Source: Liolophura sinensis (taxonomy: Eukaryota > Mollusca > Polyplacophora > Chitonida > Chitonidae). From it: DNA of 64,000 nucleotides. The notes under the pieces were generated by a model. It ran no database searches. It was not told the origin of the DNA and worked only from the letters and a program-made list of their open reading frames with translations. Positions 1 to 10,663 of this stretch are shown here, one piece after another. The DNA lies in NCBI RefSeq assembly GCF_032854445.1, contig NC_088295.1:35310510-35374509 (forward strand). Direction: 5' to 3'. The translations under genes and the position numbers were made by a program. The stretch's first letter is position 1. Every line of letters begins with the position of its first letter.

Positions 1-382
1 TGACCATATGTGTTCTCATTATGAATGGTGTACATGTACAAGTCTCTGTATGGCAGAATCGTTTACAGAAGTATTTTATTCCATTAATGAGTGTTTCGTC
101 AAGGTTCTCCATTACATTAATGGACAAAAATTGAGACATGATTAAAAAATATTTACGTGGAGGTTAGGATTTGAGTGGTTTCTTACACAAATGTGAGTGA
201 ACAAGTGGAAGTAGAAAGGTATCAGAAATTATGATAGAGGAGTGATTTTGTTTTTTTTTAATTTACCAAAAGTAGTTGTGGCAGAATTATTTGCTTTGTT
301 GGTTTGTGTACCCAGGATCCTGCATATCATAAAGCTGTGGTATTATTCCTCAACTTAGGTTTAAACACTATGCTAGACCAGA
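1..382. other. Intergenic, nothing recognised
   Basis: AT-rich single-copy-looking sequence with only short chance frames. Confidence 0.5.
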
Positions 383-536
383 TGCTCCGTACGTGGGAAG
401 GTCTGCCAGCAACCAGATTGTCGTGGGTTTTCCCTGGGCTCTGTTGGGTTTCCTCCCACCATAATGCTGGCCGCCATCTTGTAAGTGACATATTCTTGAG
501 TACGGCATAAAAAAACCCATCAAATAAATAAATTAG
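383..536 (+). mobile_element. Family 1 SINE, 3' part
   Basis: Right half of the family: CGTACGTGGGAAGGTCTGCC, CATAATGCTGGCCGCC and an AATAAATAAAT tail. A family 2 SINE follows at once. Confidence 0.75.
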
Positions 537-550
537 TAAATAAATATATA

Positions 551-801
551 CTGGCTCAGTTGGCAAAGCGCCCGGGTCACACCTAAGACTTCAAAATATG
601 AAGTTGTAGCTTCCTCGTTTGGTGTTCAGCATGAAGGGAAAGTCTTACTTGCCATCAGTAAGTCGTCTCCGTGAAACAGCACAGGGTAAAAGAGCGGTTC
701 TGCAACACAGCGGCACATGACAAACACTCTGAGGACTCCTTCTTCGTCACATGACTGAAAAATTGTTTAAGTATGTCAAACCCCTAGCACTCACTCACCC
801 A

Positions 802-803
<2 letters not shown>
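551..803 (+). mobile_element. Family 2 SINE, internally shortened
   Basis: Starts GGCTCAGTTGGCAAAGCGCC and continues with GTCACACCTAAGACTT and AAGTTGTAGCTTCCTCG. It ends with the ACATGACTGAAAAATTG tail block and CACTCACTCACCC. Confidence 0.75.

Positions 804-837
<34 letters not shown>
804..837. repeat. (AT)n microsatellite
   Basis: About 17 AT units, directly after a family 2 SINE tail. Confidence 0.97.
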
Positions 838-840
<3 letters not shown>

Positions 841-865
841 TCCATATATCCATATGTTGGTAAAG

Positions 866-1119
866 GGCTCTGTGGCCATGGTGGTCAGTGTGCCAGTGCA
901 GCACAGTGAACCCAGGAGCCAGCAATGCGGATGCTGTGAGTTCAGATCAAGGTCATGCTGTCTTCCTCTCCAGCCATACCGAGGAAAGCGTGCCAGCAAC
1001 CTGCGGAAGGTCGTAGGTTTCCCCGGACTCAACCCATTTTCTTCCCATCGTGGTCCTGGCCGCCATCGTGTGAGTGAAATATTCTTGAGTACGGCGAAAA
1101 ACACCAGTAAAATAAATAT
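866..1119 (+). mobile_element. Family 1 SINE, diverged
   Basis: Aligns with the copy at 27201-27450 over its length, with a decayed head and a clear tail (GAAATATTCTTGAGTACGGC). Confidence 0.75.
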
Positions 1120-2132
1120 GCATACCTTTTTACTTCTGTGATGTTGCATAACCGAGACATCGCAGTTCAACGTAAGCACAATGGTGCACATTGAGAAAAT
1201 AGAAAAGCGCATATGTTATCAATATTATCCAATCAATTTTAACTAATCAGGCGCGATTGGTTTCTATAGTTGAAGAATGCACCAAAGACAAAAGTTCAAG
1301 CTTGGATTCACTGTTGGGTAGTACACTGTTCCCGATGGTTCCAGTTTGGTCCCTTCTTTGATGGACCACATAGCCGACAGATTCAAGTTAGCATGTCTGT
1401 TGTTGTCACGCTCTTGAGAACATGGCAAAGATGGTAGAAGCCATACCCTTTGACATACAATTATAACATTTGAGAAATTAACAATTGGACTCCATATTTC
1501 TAAGCGAACAAAACTCGTGTCCCATGACAAATACACGCGCTTTGCATACTAGATGGATAATCAACGGAGAGACCTGTCTTCCCCAGTAGGTGTTGAGGGA
1601 AGATATTTCCTTTATCTAGGCGAGCCAGTGTCTTTCATTCTGATGATTGGAAAATAAGGCGGGTGGGAAGATCACATCAGTGTGTCAGGATTAAGCACAC
1701 AGGAAGGAAGTAGATCGATTCAGGTTGAGAAGTACACTAAAAGCCAAGAAACAATAGCGTTAGCGCAAGTATCTACACCTAAACATGAAAACTAGTTTTA
1801 GTGACTAATTGCTTGTCACCCCTGCTGTTTACAAAAAACACGGTCGGATTTCTCATCAAGAAGACAAATGGAGATCTCGCCACCCGCCAACATGATTTGT
1901 TCTGTAAAAGGCTCACAATGTACCAAACCGAGACCCGGAATGAATTGATCATGTTAAACAGGTTAAAACAAATATGGATTCTGGACCACTTCAAAACCCT
2001 GACAATGGCAGCCCAATAACTCCATTCTGTGGAGGGCACATAATCCATGTCAGCCAACAGGTAAGAGGAAGAACTCTGCTATCTCTTGAACTCATCCACA
2101 GAGCTGCAAACAACCAACAAAGACCCAGGGAG
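1120..2132. other. Intergenic, nothing recognised
   Basis: No coding or repeat signal was found between the SINE at 866 and the MITE at 2133. Confidence 0.45.
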
Positions 2133-2252
2133 ATGTTTCTCAAAGCGGTCATAATGTTACGCCGGTCGCAAATACAAAGATGGCGTAGGCCGTCAGTATG
2201 TGTCATAATTGTGATTAGGTCAGCGTAATGTTCTGACACCTTTGAGAAACCA
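2133..2252. mobile_element. MITE-like element, about 120 bp
   Basis: The ends TTTCTCAAAG...CATAATGTTACGC and GCGTAATGTT...CTTTGAGAAA are imperfect inverted repeats of about 30 bases. There is no coding content. Superfamily not determined. Confidence 0.6.
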
Positions 2253-2477
2253 GGCCCAGGAGCCTCCCACAAGTGCAGTCGTTGTGAGCTCAGTTCAGCT
2301 CAGGCATGCTGGCTTTCTCTCCGGCTGTTCGTTTGAAGGTCTGGCAACAACCTTTGCATGGTCTTGGGTTTCCCCAGGGCTCTGCAGTTTCTTCCCACCA
2401 TAATGCTGGCCGCCGTCGTATGAGTGAAATATTCTTGAGTATGGCATAAAAAACAGTTAAATAAATTAAATAAATAA
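2253..2477 (+). mobile_element. Family 1 SINE, 5' truncated
   Basis: Begins near the B-box region and runs through the family tail to AAATAAATA. It directly abuts the MITE-like element on its left. Confidence 0.7.
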
Positions 2478-2908
2478 CTCATCAGGCAGGCGACATAAAG
2501 GGGACAATGGGGCACACTGGTGTACTGTTCACTCTGGTGTCGCTCGCAGGTGGCACATTTTTCTCAAACCTGTATTTGTGTAAAGACCAAAACGGTTTCA
2601 AGCCTCATTGAACATGCTCAACGACCTGACGGATAGTTTCAATTTTGACATTGTAAGTTATCTTTACTTGGATAGCAGTATATACTGAAGGCGTGTACTA
2701 TTATTTACATGGTTACTCCTGTAATCTTCATGTGAGGATTATTGACACTATATATTTACGTATCCTATCACTGAGTAACCATGTAACAAATTTATCCTGC
2801 AAAGACCCATCAATTCAGTGCAGAATAACGATGTATAACATGGTAACTGTACCCCAATGACCGTTGTTGTCCAATGAAAAGTGGAGTATTTTGTCTTCGG
2901 AAAAGTAC

Positions 2909-3068
2909 CCCTCCTTGTAGCGATTGCTAGATCCTATGTGTTATGTGACAATTTCAATCAACATTGCCAGATATTCCATCAAATGTTATATCCCTCCTTG
3001 TAGCGATTGCTAGATCCTATGTGTTATGTGACAATTTCAATCAACATTGCCAGATATTCCATCAAATG
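2909..3068. repeat. 83-bp tandem duplication
   Basis: Two copies starting near 2909 and 2992, nearly identical (CCTCCTTGTAGCGATTGCTA to TTCCATCAAATGT). Confidence 0.92.
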
Positions 3069-3676
3069 TATTCACTTTACATTTTAAAATGAGTATAATT
3101 CTCTTGTAAGTGAAGATGGACTGTGTCTAGAATCTGAGGCACTCTACTTCACAACAGTGTCTAATCCCACTTACCTGGGGCAAGGGGCTGTTTATTCATT
3201 GTATTGAAATGAGATCATTACGTAAGATATGTGAACAGTTGCAACCGACATACATAGTCTTTCAGCTTAATCATATAATAGATAATGATTGGTCCTTTCT
3301 TGAACATCAGAAAGCCCTAAATGTCGTCTTGGTATTGTTCACCCGTTCACGACACACCAAAATATCCTGCCAATATATATGTACATATGTAGATTGTAAC
3401 GACAGGGCTATCAGCGTTACTTCTGGCAGCTCTCCAACTCTAATTATTAAAGTTATCTCCTATAGCAACGGAGTTCGGTTTGTATTCAGGTTTTTGCTGT
3501 ACTGTTTGCTTGTCAAACACACAGCAACATTGCTGGCATTACGATTGGTGTGTTATATATGCTTGTGTTCAAGTAACAAACATTTCAAGCCGATTTGAAC
3601 TCGACATGAATTACCTATCTGAAGGCTTTATTCTGTCTGGTTTCCTTCTTTCCTTCTTTTTCCTTCTTTTTCCTCA

Positions 3677-3680
<4 letters not shown>
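3069..3680. other. Intergenic, nothing recognised
   Basis: A 129-codon frame at 3209-3598 has no recognisable motif and no homologous feature. Confidence 0.45.
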
Positions 3681-3762
<82 letters not shown>

Positions 3763-3778
3763 CAGACACACACACACC
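3681..3778. repeat. (TA)n then (CA)n microsatellite
   Basis: About 36 TA units (3681-3754), then an interrupted CA run. Confidence 0.97.
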
Positions 3779-3796
3779 CGTACCCACAGAATAGCC

Positions 3797-4053
3797 CTTG
3801 TCCGGTCACGTACTTATTGGCTTATTGGGGCAACCACCATGTTGCCAATAAGGAATGTGGGCACTGTACGGGCTTATCACACTTGCCTTCGGTAAGGCGT
3901 CTCAGAGAAGCAAAACTAGATAAGAGCGGTGGAAATCTGTCCTGCAGCAAGGAGGCACATTACATGCACTCTAAGGATTCCTTCGTCCTCATATGACTGA
4001 AAAAATGTTAAGTACGACGTTAAACCCCAAGCACTCATTCACTCACTCACACG
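3797..4053 (+). mobile_element. Family 2 SINE, diverged head
   Basis: The body from ACTTGCCTTCGGTAAGGCG through AAGGAGGCACATTACATGC and TATGACTGAAAAAATG to a CACTCATTCACTCACTCAC tail is clear. The first 70 bases are not. Confidence 0.7.
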
Positions 4054-5721
4054 CCTGTCAGTATGGGTTTAAACTGTAGTCATACTAGGTAACTCGGGGG
4101 TTCAAACTGAAGATGCCCTTACTTCAGGTCTAACTTGACGATTACTAGCAATTCATCGAGAGTGGATATGGTGTCTCCAAACCCAATTATAGCCTTCGCT
4201 TTCCACAGCTTCATGCCAAGACGAATGTTGCTGTTAACTTTTTGGCACAACCACCATCAGCTTAACCGATGACAATAAGTCTTCATCTTACCCCGCTGCC
4301 TCAATGTTCAGCAACTCCAGCATCTTATCATCCGCCGTATTTCTTAAAATAAAGTATATGTAGCTCTCCCCTATGTGACTGGGCAACTGGCTGTAGACGA
4401 GGGTAATGTTGCATGTGACCTGTATTGTGCTCAGTTTTATTGCCGTTTCTTATTCCAGCAGAGGTACTAATTTGTAGGCTACATTGTTAATTAACATGCC
4501 TGTGTATGTTACCCAGATTAATTTTTAATTCTTCTAAGACGGGCACTATGACGAGCATTTTCTTCTATATTGTTTGCTCTAGACCTTGATTTATATTTGC
4601 ATACAATGGAGAGGTGATCTGTAATATTACACTTTTGTCATTTTTGTTCCCGAGCTCGACATTTCAAGTCTCAACCAAAAGTGCATGATCTACTAAACTG
4701 TGATAGCTTGATTTGTTTTAAGTTTTGCCTGTTTTTGATCGATTGTTCAAAATACAGGTATAGCTAGACCTGAGATGAGTTTCATTCTTCCCAGCATGGC
4801 TTTTAGAAATACAGATATGTATTCCATTCACTTGCCTGGTGTTTCCAAGTATGTTGCCCTCAACATGTCAAAGCGTTACGATACAATAACATGTTTTCTG
4901 TAATCATTCAGTAATTCTTACTTCATATCACTTAATTATCCGTGAATAAAAAAAGACCACAACGTCACGATTAACACAAATGTATCTGTTACATCGGCAG
5001 CAAGCCAGACTTCGCTAGCCGCCATTTTGAAAGATGATTTGCATATCAAAGACCTCTGCGGTAAATTTGTATACAAACGCCCCACAATGTCTTTAGTACC
5101 TTTCACCATCGCAATGAGTCACAACTCGATAACTTAGGAAGTCACGCGATTTACAATTAACAAACATACGAAGTCACTGCTCTGCAATCTTTACACATAC
5201 GATAAATAGCCATACTTGTGACAAATTATAGTTTTGGCCTTTCTGGTTGAGTTAATGGCGAGATCTTGGCACTATCTAATTGGAGAATAATATATTTGTA
5301 TGACAGAGTCAATCATTCTACTTTATTTTGGTTTAAAGTTCAATATTTGAACGTATCACATGACTTTAACATTTTACAGTTTTACTAACTGCTCAATCAG
5401 GTGAGCTACAGGTATTCTCTGAATTCCCTGTTAAGGTTATATTATAATAAAACGGTACGGTGAACAATTTCAAATATGGCAGTGTCAGAAACAGGGTTTA
5501 CAGTGAAGTTAAGGTAACGTGTCACTGACTCAAGGTAATTTTGGTAGCGAGTATGATAGGTTTTACAGACGGCTGGCTAAAAGCAAAGGACTATAGTATC
5601 CGTGGTAAGGTAAATGTTTTAGTACTTGTATATCTCCTACAGGCGACCTCTTTTATAACCTTGTTAGCCAATATAAGTTTCATTCGATTTTATTTCTCCT
5701 GCCCCAGTTGAGTTTAGCTTA
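4054..5721. other. Intergenic, nothing recognised
   Basis: No frame over 60 codons and no clear repeat. It lies between a family 2 SINE and the first satellite block. Confidence 0.5.
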
Positions 5722-6405
5722 ACGTAAAACCCCGCTGATATTCCCATATTTAACATGACCTAAACCCCGCTGATCTCCTCATATTTAACATGGCCTAAAA
5801 CCCCGCTGATCTTCCCATATTTAACATGACCAAAACCCCGCTGATCTCCTCATATTTAACATGACGTAAAATTCCGCTGATCTCTCCATACTTAACTTAA
5901 CGTGAAACCCCGTTGATCTCTCCATGTTTAACTTAACATAAAACCCCGCTGATCTCTCCCTTCTTAACATGACGTAAAACCCCGCTTATCTTCCGATATA
6001 TGAAATAACGTAAAACTCTTCTGATCTCTCCATATTTAACTGAACGTAAAACCCCGCCGATCTCCACATTTAATATGACGTAAATCCACTCTGATCTCTC
6101 CATATTTAACATGACGTAATACCCCACTGATCTCTGCATACTTAACATGACGTAAATCCCAGCTGGTATCTCCATATATAAGTTGGGGTAAAATCCTGCT
6201 GATCTCTCCGTATTTAACATAACGTAAAGCCCCGCTGATCTCTCCATATTTAACTTAACGCGAAACCCCGCTGATCTCTCCATATTTAACATGACGTAAA
6301 ACCCAGCTGACCTGTCCATGTTGTACATAATCTAAAACCCCACTGATCTCTTCATATTTTACATAACATACATCATTGCTCATCTTCCCATATTTTACAT
6401 AATCG
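5722..6405. repeat. 36-bp satellite, diverged block (about 18 units)
   Basis: Units of the form CCCCGCTGATCTCTCCATAT plus TTAACATGACGTAAA repeat with a 36-base period, with many substitutions and a few odd lengths. It shares the CTGATCT-TCCATATTT core with the block at 6900-8925. Confidence 0.9.
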
Positions 6406-6899
6406 GAACCTAATATAAAAGACTCCAGCACAGATAGTAAAGGTAAAGCAGCGACAACTCTCTGATAGTTGGCAAGTGGGTGACACGTAACACAGTGAAA
6501 TCCAAACTATTGTCATTTTACCCAAAGTTAGGGTATCTTGTAGCAACTTACACGCGCCTTAACACAATGGCTTTCGCTAACTTGGGTAAAACGTGCAGTG
6601 ATGTTAATAGAAACATTTAGTTAGAAGTTACATGTCCTCTGACTTCGGACTACAATTAGTTTACCTATTCTAGTTTCAAGTCAGAAGTTAGAAGTTAAAC
6701 TTAAAACTTCTAAAAAATGGTCTCTAATGGCAATTTATTGGACGTCATCTAGCTGATCACTCGACATTTTACAGAACCCAGAACCCAGGTCACAAATCAA
6801 ATGAATGAGTATGTAAAACATTTCACATAATGTAAACCTAAAAACCAGATACTAGTATTCCCCAGGTTTTATATACGTGATGGAGGTAGAATAAGCATA
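6406..6899. other. Spacer between the two satellite blocks
   Basis: Non-repetitive AT-rich sequence. No 36-base periodicity is visible. Confidence 0.5.
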
Positions 6900-8925
6900 A
6901 ATCCAAGCGGATCTGTCCATATTGTAATCAGAATTAGGCCTACTCCCTGTTAAACACTCCATATTTCAACGAGCATAATTCCCTGCTGATCAGTCCATAT
7001 TTTACGCAGCATAATTCCCTGCTGATCAGTACATTTTTTAACCAGCATAATTCCCAGCTGATCTGTCCATATTTTACCCTGCAGAATTCCCTGCTGATCT
7101 GTCCATATTTTACTCTGCAGAATTCCCAGCTGATCTGTCCATTTTTTAACCAGCATAATTCCAAGCTGATCTATCCATATTTTACCCTGCAGAATTCCCT
7201 GCTGATCTGTCCATATTTTACTCTGCAGAATTCCCAGCTGATCTGTCCATTTTTTAACCAGCATAATTCCCAGCTGATCTGTCCATATTTTACCCTGCAG
7301 AATTCCCTGCTGATCTGTGCATATTTTACTCTGCATAATTCCCAGCTAATCTGTCCATATTTTACTCTGCATAATTCCCAGCTAATCACTCCATATTTTA
7401 CCCTGTATAATTCCCAGCTGATCTGTCCATATTTTACCCTGCATAATTCCCAGCTGATCAGTCCATATTTTAACCTGCATAATTCCGTGCTGATCTGTCC
7501 ATATTTTACCCTGCATAATTCCATGCTGATCTGTCCATATTTTACCTTGCATAATTTCCAGCTAATCAGTCTACATTTTAACCTGCATAATTCCCAGCTG
7601 ATCTGTCCACATTTTACGCAGCATAATTCCCAGTTAAGCGGTCCACATTTAAACCAGCATAATTCCCAGCTGATCAGTTCGTAATTTAACCTGCACAATT
7701 CCCTCCTGATCAGTCCATATTTTAACCTGCATAATTCCGTGCTGATCTGTCCATATTTTACCCTGCATAATTCCGTGCTGATCTGTCCATATTTTACCTT
7801 GCATAATTTCCAGCTAATCAGTCTACATTTTACCATGCATAATTCCCAGCTGATCGGTCCATATGTTAACCTGCATAATTCCCAGTTAAGCGGTCCACAT
7901 TTAAACCAGCATAATTCCCAGCTGATCAGTTCGTAATTTAACCTGCACAATTCCTTCCTGATCAGTCCATATTTTACGCAGCATAATTCCCAGTTGATCG
8001 GTCCACATTTTACCATGCATAATTCCCAGCTGATCGGTCCATATGTTAACCTGCATAATTCCGTGCTGATCTGTCCATATTTTAACCAGCACAATTCCCA
8101 GCTGATCTGTCCATATTTTACGCAGGATAATTCCCTCCTGATCAGTCCATATTTTAACCAGCATAATTCTCAGCTGATCAGTCCATATTTTATCCTGCAT
8201 AATTCCCAGCTGATCTGTCCATATTTTACGCAGGATAATTCCCAGCTGATCTGTCCATATTTTACGCAGGATAATTCCCAGCTGATCTGTCCATATTTTA
8301 TCCTGCATAATTCCCAGCTGATCTGTCCATATTTTACGCAGGATAATTCCCAGCTGATCAGTCCATATTTTAACCTGCATAATTCTCAGTTGATCAGTCC
8401 ATATTTTATCCTGCATAATTCCCAGCTGATCTGTCCATATTTTACGCAGGATAATTCCCAGCTGATCAGTCCATATTTTTACCAGCATAATTCCCAGCTG
8501 ATCAGTCCATATTTTAACCTGCATGATTCCCAGCTGATCAGTCCATATTTTAACCTGCATGATTCCCAGCTGATCTATCCATATTTTAACCTGCATAATT
8601 CTCAGCTGATCAGTCCATATTTTATCCTGCATAATTCCCAGCTGATCTGTCCATATTTTACGCAGGATAATTCCCAGCTGATCAGTCCATATTTTTACCA
8701 GCATAATTCCCTGCTGATCAGTCCATATTTTACGCAGCATAATTCCCAGCTGATCTGTCCATATTTTGCCCTGCATAATTCCCAGCTGATCAGTCCATAT
8801 TTTACCCTGCATAAATCTCTGCTGATCTGTCCATATATTACGCAGCATAATTCTCTGCTGATCTGTTCATACCCTATACAGCATAAATCCTAGCTGATTA
8901 GTCCATTTATTTTACACAGCAAATT
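6900..8925. repeat. 36-bp satellite, main block (about 55 units)
   Basis: Units of the form CCCAGCTGATCTGTCCATAT plus TTTACCCTGCATAATT with a strict 36-base period. Higher-order repeats are visible: three units (108 bases, e.g. 7033, 7141, 7249) and seven units (252 bases, e.g. 7487 and 7739). Long open frames on both strands come from the period being a multiple of three. Confidence 0.95.
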
Positions 8926-8961
8926 TGCATACGTGCATATAATGCAAAACCTAGTTGTTTA

Positions 8962-9062
8962 ACCCGCGCCCTGTCCGGTTTCCTGCCATTATAATGCCGG
9001 CCGTCGTCGTACATGTGAAATATTTTTGAGTATGGCGTAAAACACCAATCAAATAAATAAAT
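8962..9062 (+). mobile_element. Family 1 SINE, 3' fragment
   Basis: About 100 bases with TTATAATGCCGGCCGTCGTC, GTGAAATATTTTTGAG and an AATAAATAAAT tail. It lies just beyond the 36-bp satellite. Confidence 0.7.
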
Positions 9063-9462
9063 CAATCAACACCCAGTTGATCTGACAACATTTTACCGAA
9101 CATAAAACCCAGGGGACCATGTTAATTCTACATGCTTAACATGACACCATCTTCATCTTTTAATGTTATATTGTTGTCATTTATTTATCTTCAAGAATAC
9201 AAAACTGGAACCGGAGCCATGTACACGCAGGCGCAGAAAAACACATGAAATCACACACAATACTTGAATATTATCTTCACCTACATAAATGTATAACATA
9301 TTAAATGAACGTACTAAATAAATCACAGTATCGAAGATCTTCGGTAAACCATTACTCAGATAGATTACACACTTTTCCGATTTCATTTTTGGTCCACTGA
9401 CAGACGAATTGTAAAATATGAAGGAATATAAGTTTCACGTGTGTAAAAAAAATTAAAAAATA

Positions 9463-10523
9463 ATTTTATGTTCTGATGGATATCTTTGGCAAGTTGAATA
9501 TTTTGTCATGAAACCAGCTTTCTCTGGATTATTCCTGTTGTATTGCTGATCCCTTATTTAGCATTATATATACATGCATAAAAATGCCTACAGCCTTCAG
9601 TGTACATCACTATACATGCCATAGTCTTGTACATAGAAGTTATATGGAATCTATAGGAGTCATCACAGATATCGTATCCCCTAAAATAAACAGTCCATTA
9701 CTGGACTACATTAAAATTTAAAGTGAAATAAAAAAGCAACTGTAAACAGCATACAAAACATGTAGATGGTCGCATATTTGATTCCGCCTCTTGCTTTTCC
9801 GCTGCGCCTTTGAGCCAAGAGGGCTTTCGCTTAACCAATCCTAAATTACATGGAGTTCTTGTGAGTGTACACAACTCTTACAAAATACTCCCAGAAGTAC
9901 TTGTAAAAGAAAATATATTTCTAGAAGAACTGAAAAATACAACCCTTTAGCGCACCCAGACCTACTTGTAAAAGAAAATATATTTCAAGAAGAATTGATG
10001 AATGTAACACTTTTAGCACACCAAGAAATATATTAGCAATATAAAATATACTTCTAGAAGAACAAAAAGCTTAACACTTTTAGCACCCCCAGAAATATAT
10101 TAGCAATATAAAATATACTTCTAGAAGAACAAAAAACTTAACACTTTTAGCACACCCTAAGTATGTTTGTAAAGGAAAATATATTTACAAAATAGAAAAA
10201 AGTAATCTTTTAAAAATTAAAGTTAAAACAGAAATAGGTAATATAAATCAGTCTTCTACAGCACAAACGCATGGTTGGATGACATACTGTAGGCCTATAT
10301 AGGTCTCATACAATGTACCTATATATTCGGTATGTGGTCTTCCCTGTTCATATATATGTAAGTATCAGTGTTCTGCCAGGAGAACTTGCCATCAATTCAC
10401 GAAAGTGACGTAAACAACAGCATGTAGTTCCACAATGTCATAATTCTAATCCACAGTGATTACCAGTTAGACTACTGACAGGTTTAATGAAGTGGATTGT
10501 TGAAGAACAAATGTCTCCCTGGA
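9463..10523 (-). other. Gene A 3' UTR region
   Basis: About 1.06 kb after the stop. Its distal part (about 9463-9790) aligns with the same-sided region of gene B (48375-48780), which supports transcribed UTR. It contains a 67-bp tandem repeat. A minus-strand AATAAA-like signal appears near 9179-9190, but the true cleavage site is not certain. Confidence 0.5.
9880..10190. repeat. About 67-bp tandem repeat in the gene A 3' region (about 4 copies)
   Basis: Copies share ACTTTTAGCAC, AAATATATT and TTCTAGAAGAAC. The two best (from about 10024 and 10091) are nearly identical at a 67-base spacing. Confidence 0.8.
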
Positions 10524-10663
10524 TTATTTTCTGTGATGAAGTTGTCTATCTTGTCTACTGAGCAACTCTCTGAGCTCAGATTCTTTTACTATCTTCTCGT
10601 TCGTCTTGTAGTGAGCAATCAGTTCTCTCCACATGCCGTCGCATTGCAAGAGTTGCTTGTCTC
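10524..10663 (-). CDS. HELZ2: Gene A exon 17: C terminus and stop
   Basis: Codes for [12 protein letters not shown] to RQLHHRK and a TAA stop. It aligns with the last gene B exon but runs six residues further. The acceptor CCACAG is preceded by a short pyrimidine tract. Confidence 0.85.

Noticed and set aside
3480-3809. Frames rich in Tyr-Ile repeats
   Set aside because: They are translations of the (TA)n microsatellite.
7171-8893. Open frames of about 300 codons on both strands with 12-residue repeats
   Set aside because: They come from the 36-bp satellite. Frames on both strands are equally open and no gene context supports translation.
5722-8925. CRISPR-like regular array
   Set aside because: Repeats are contiguous with no unique spacers, and the DNA is animal nuclear.
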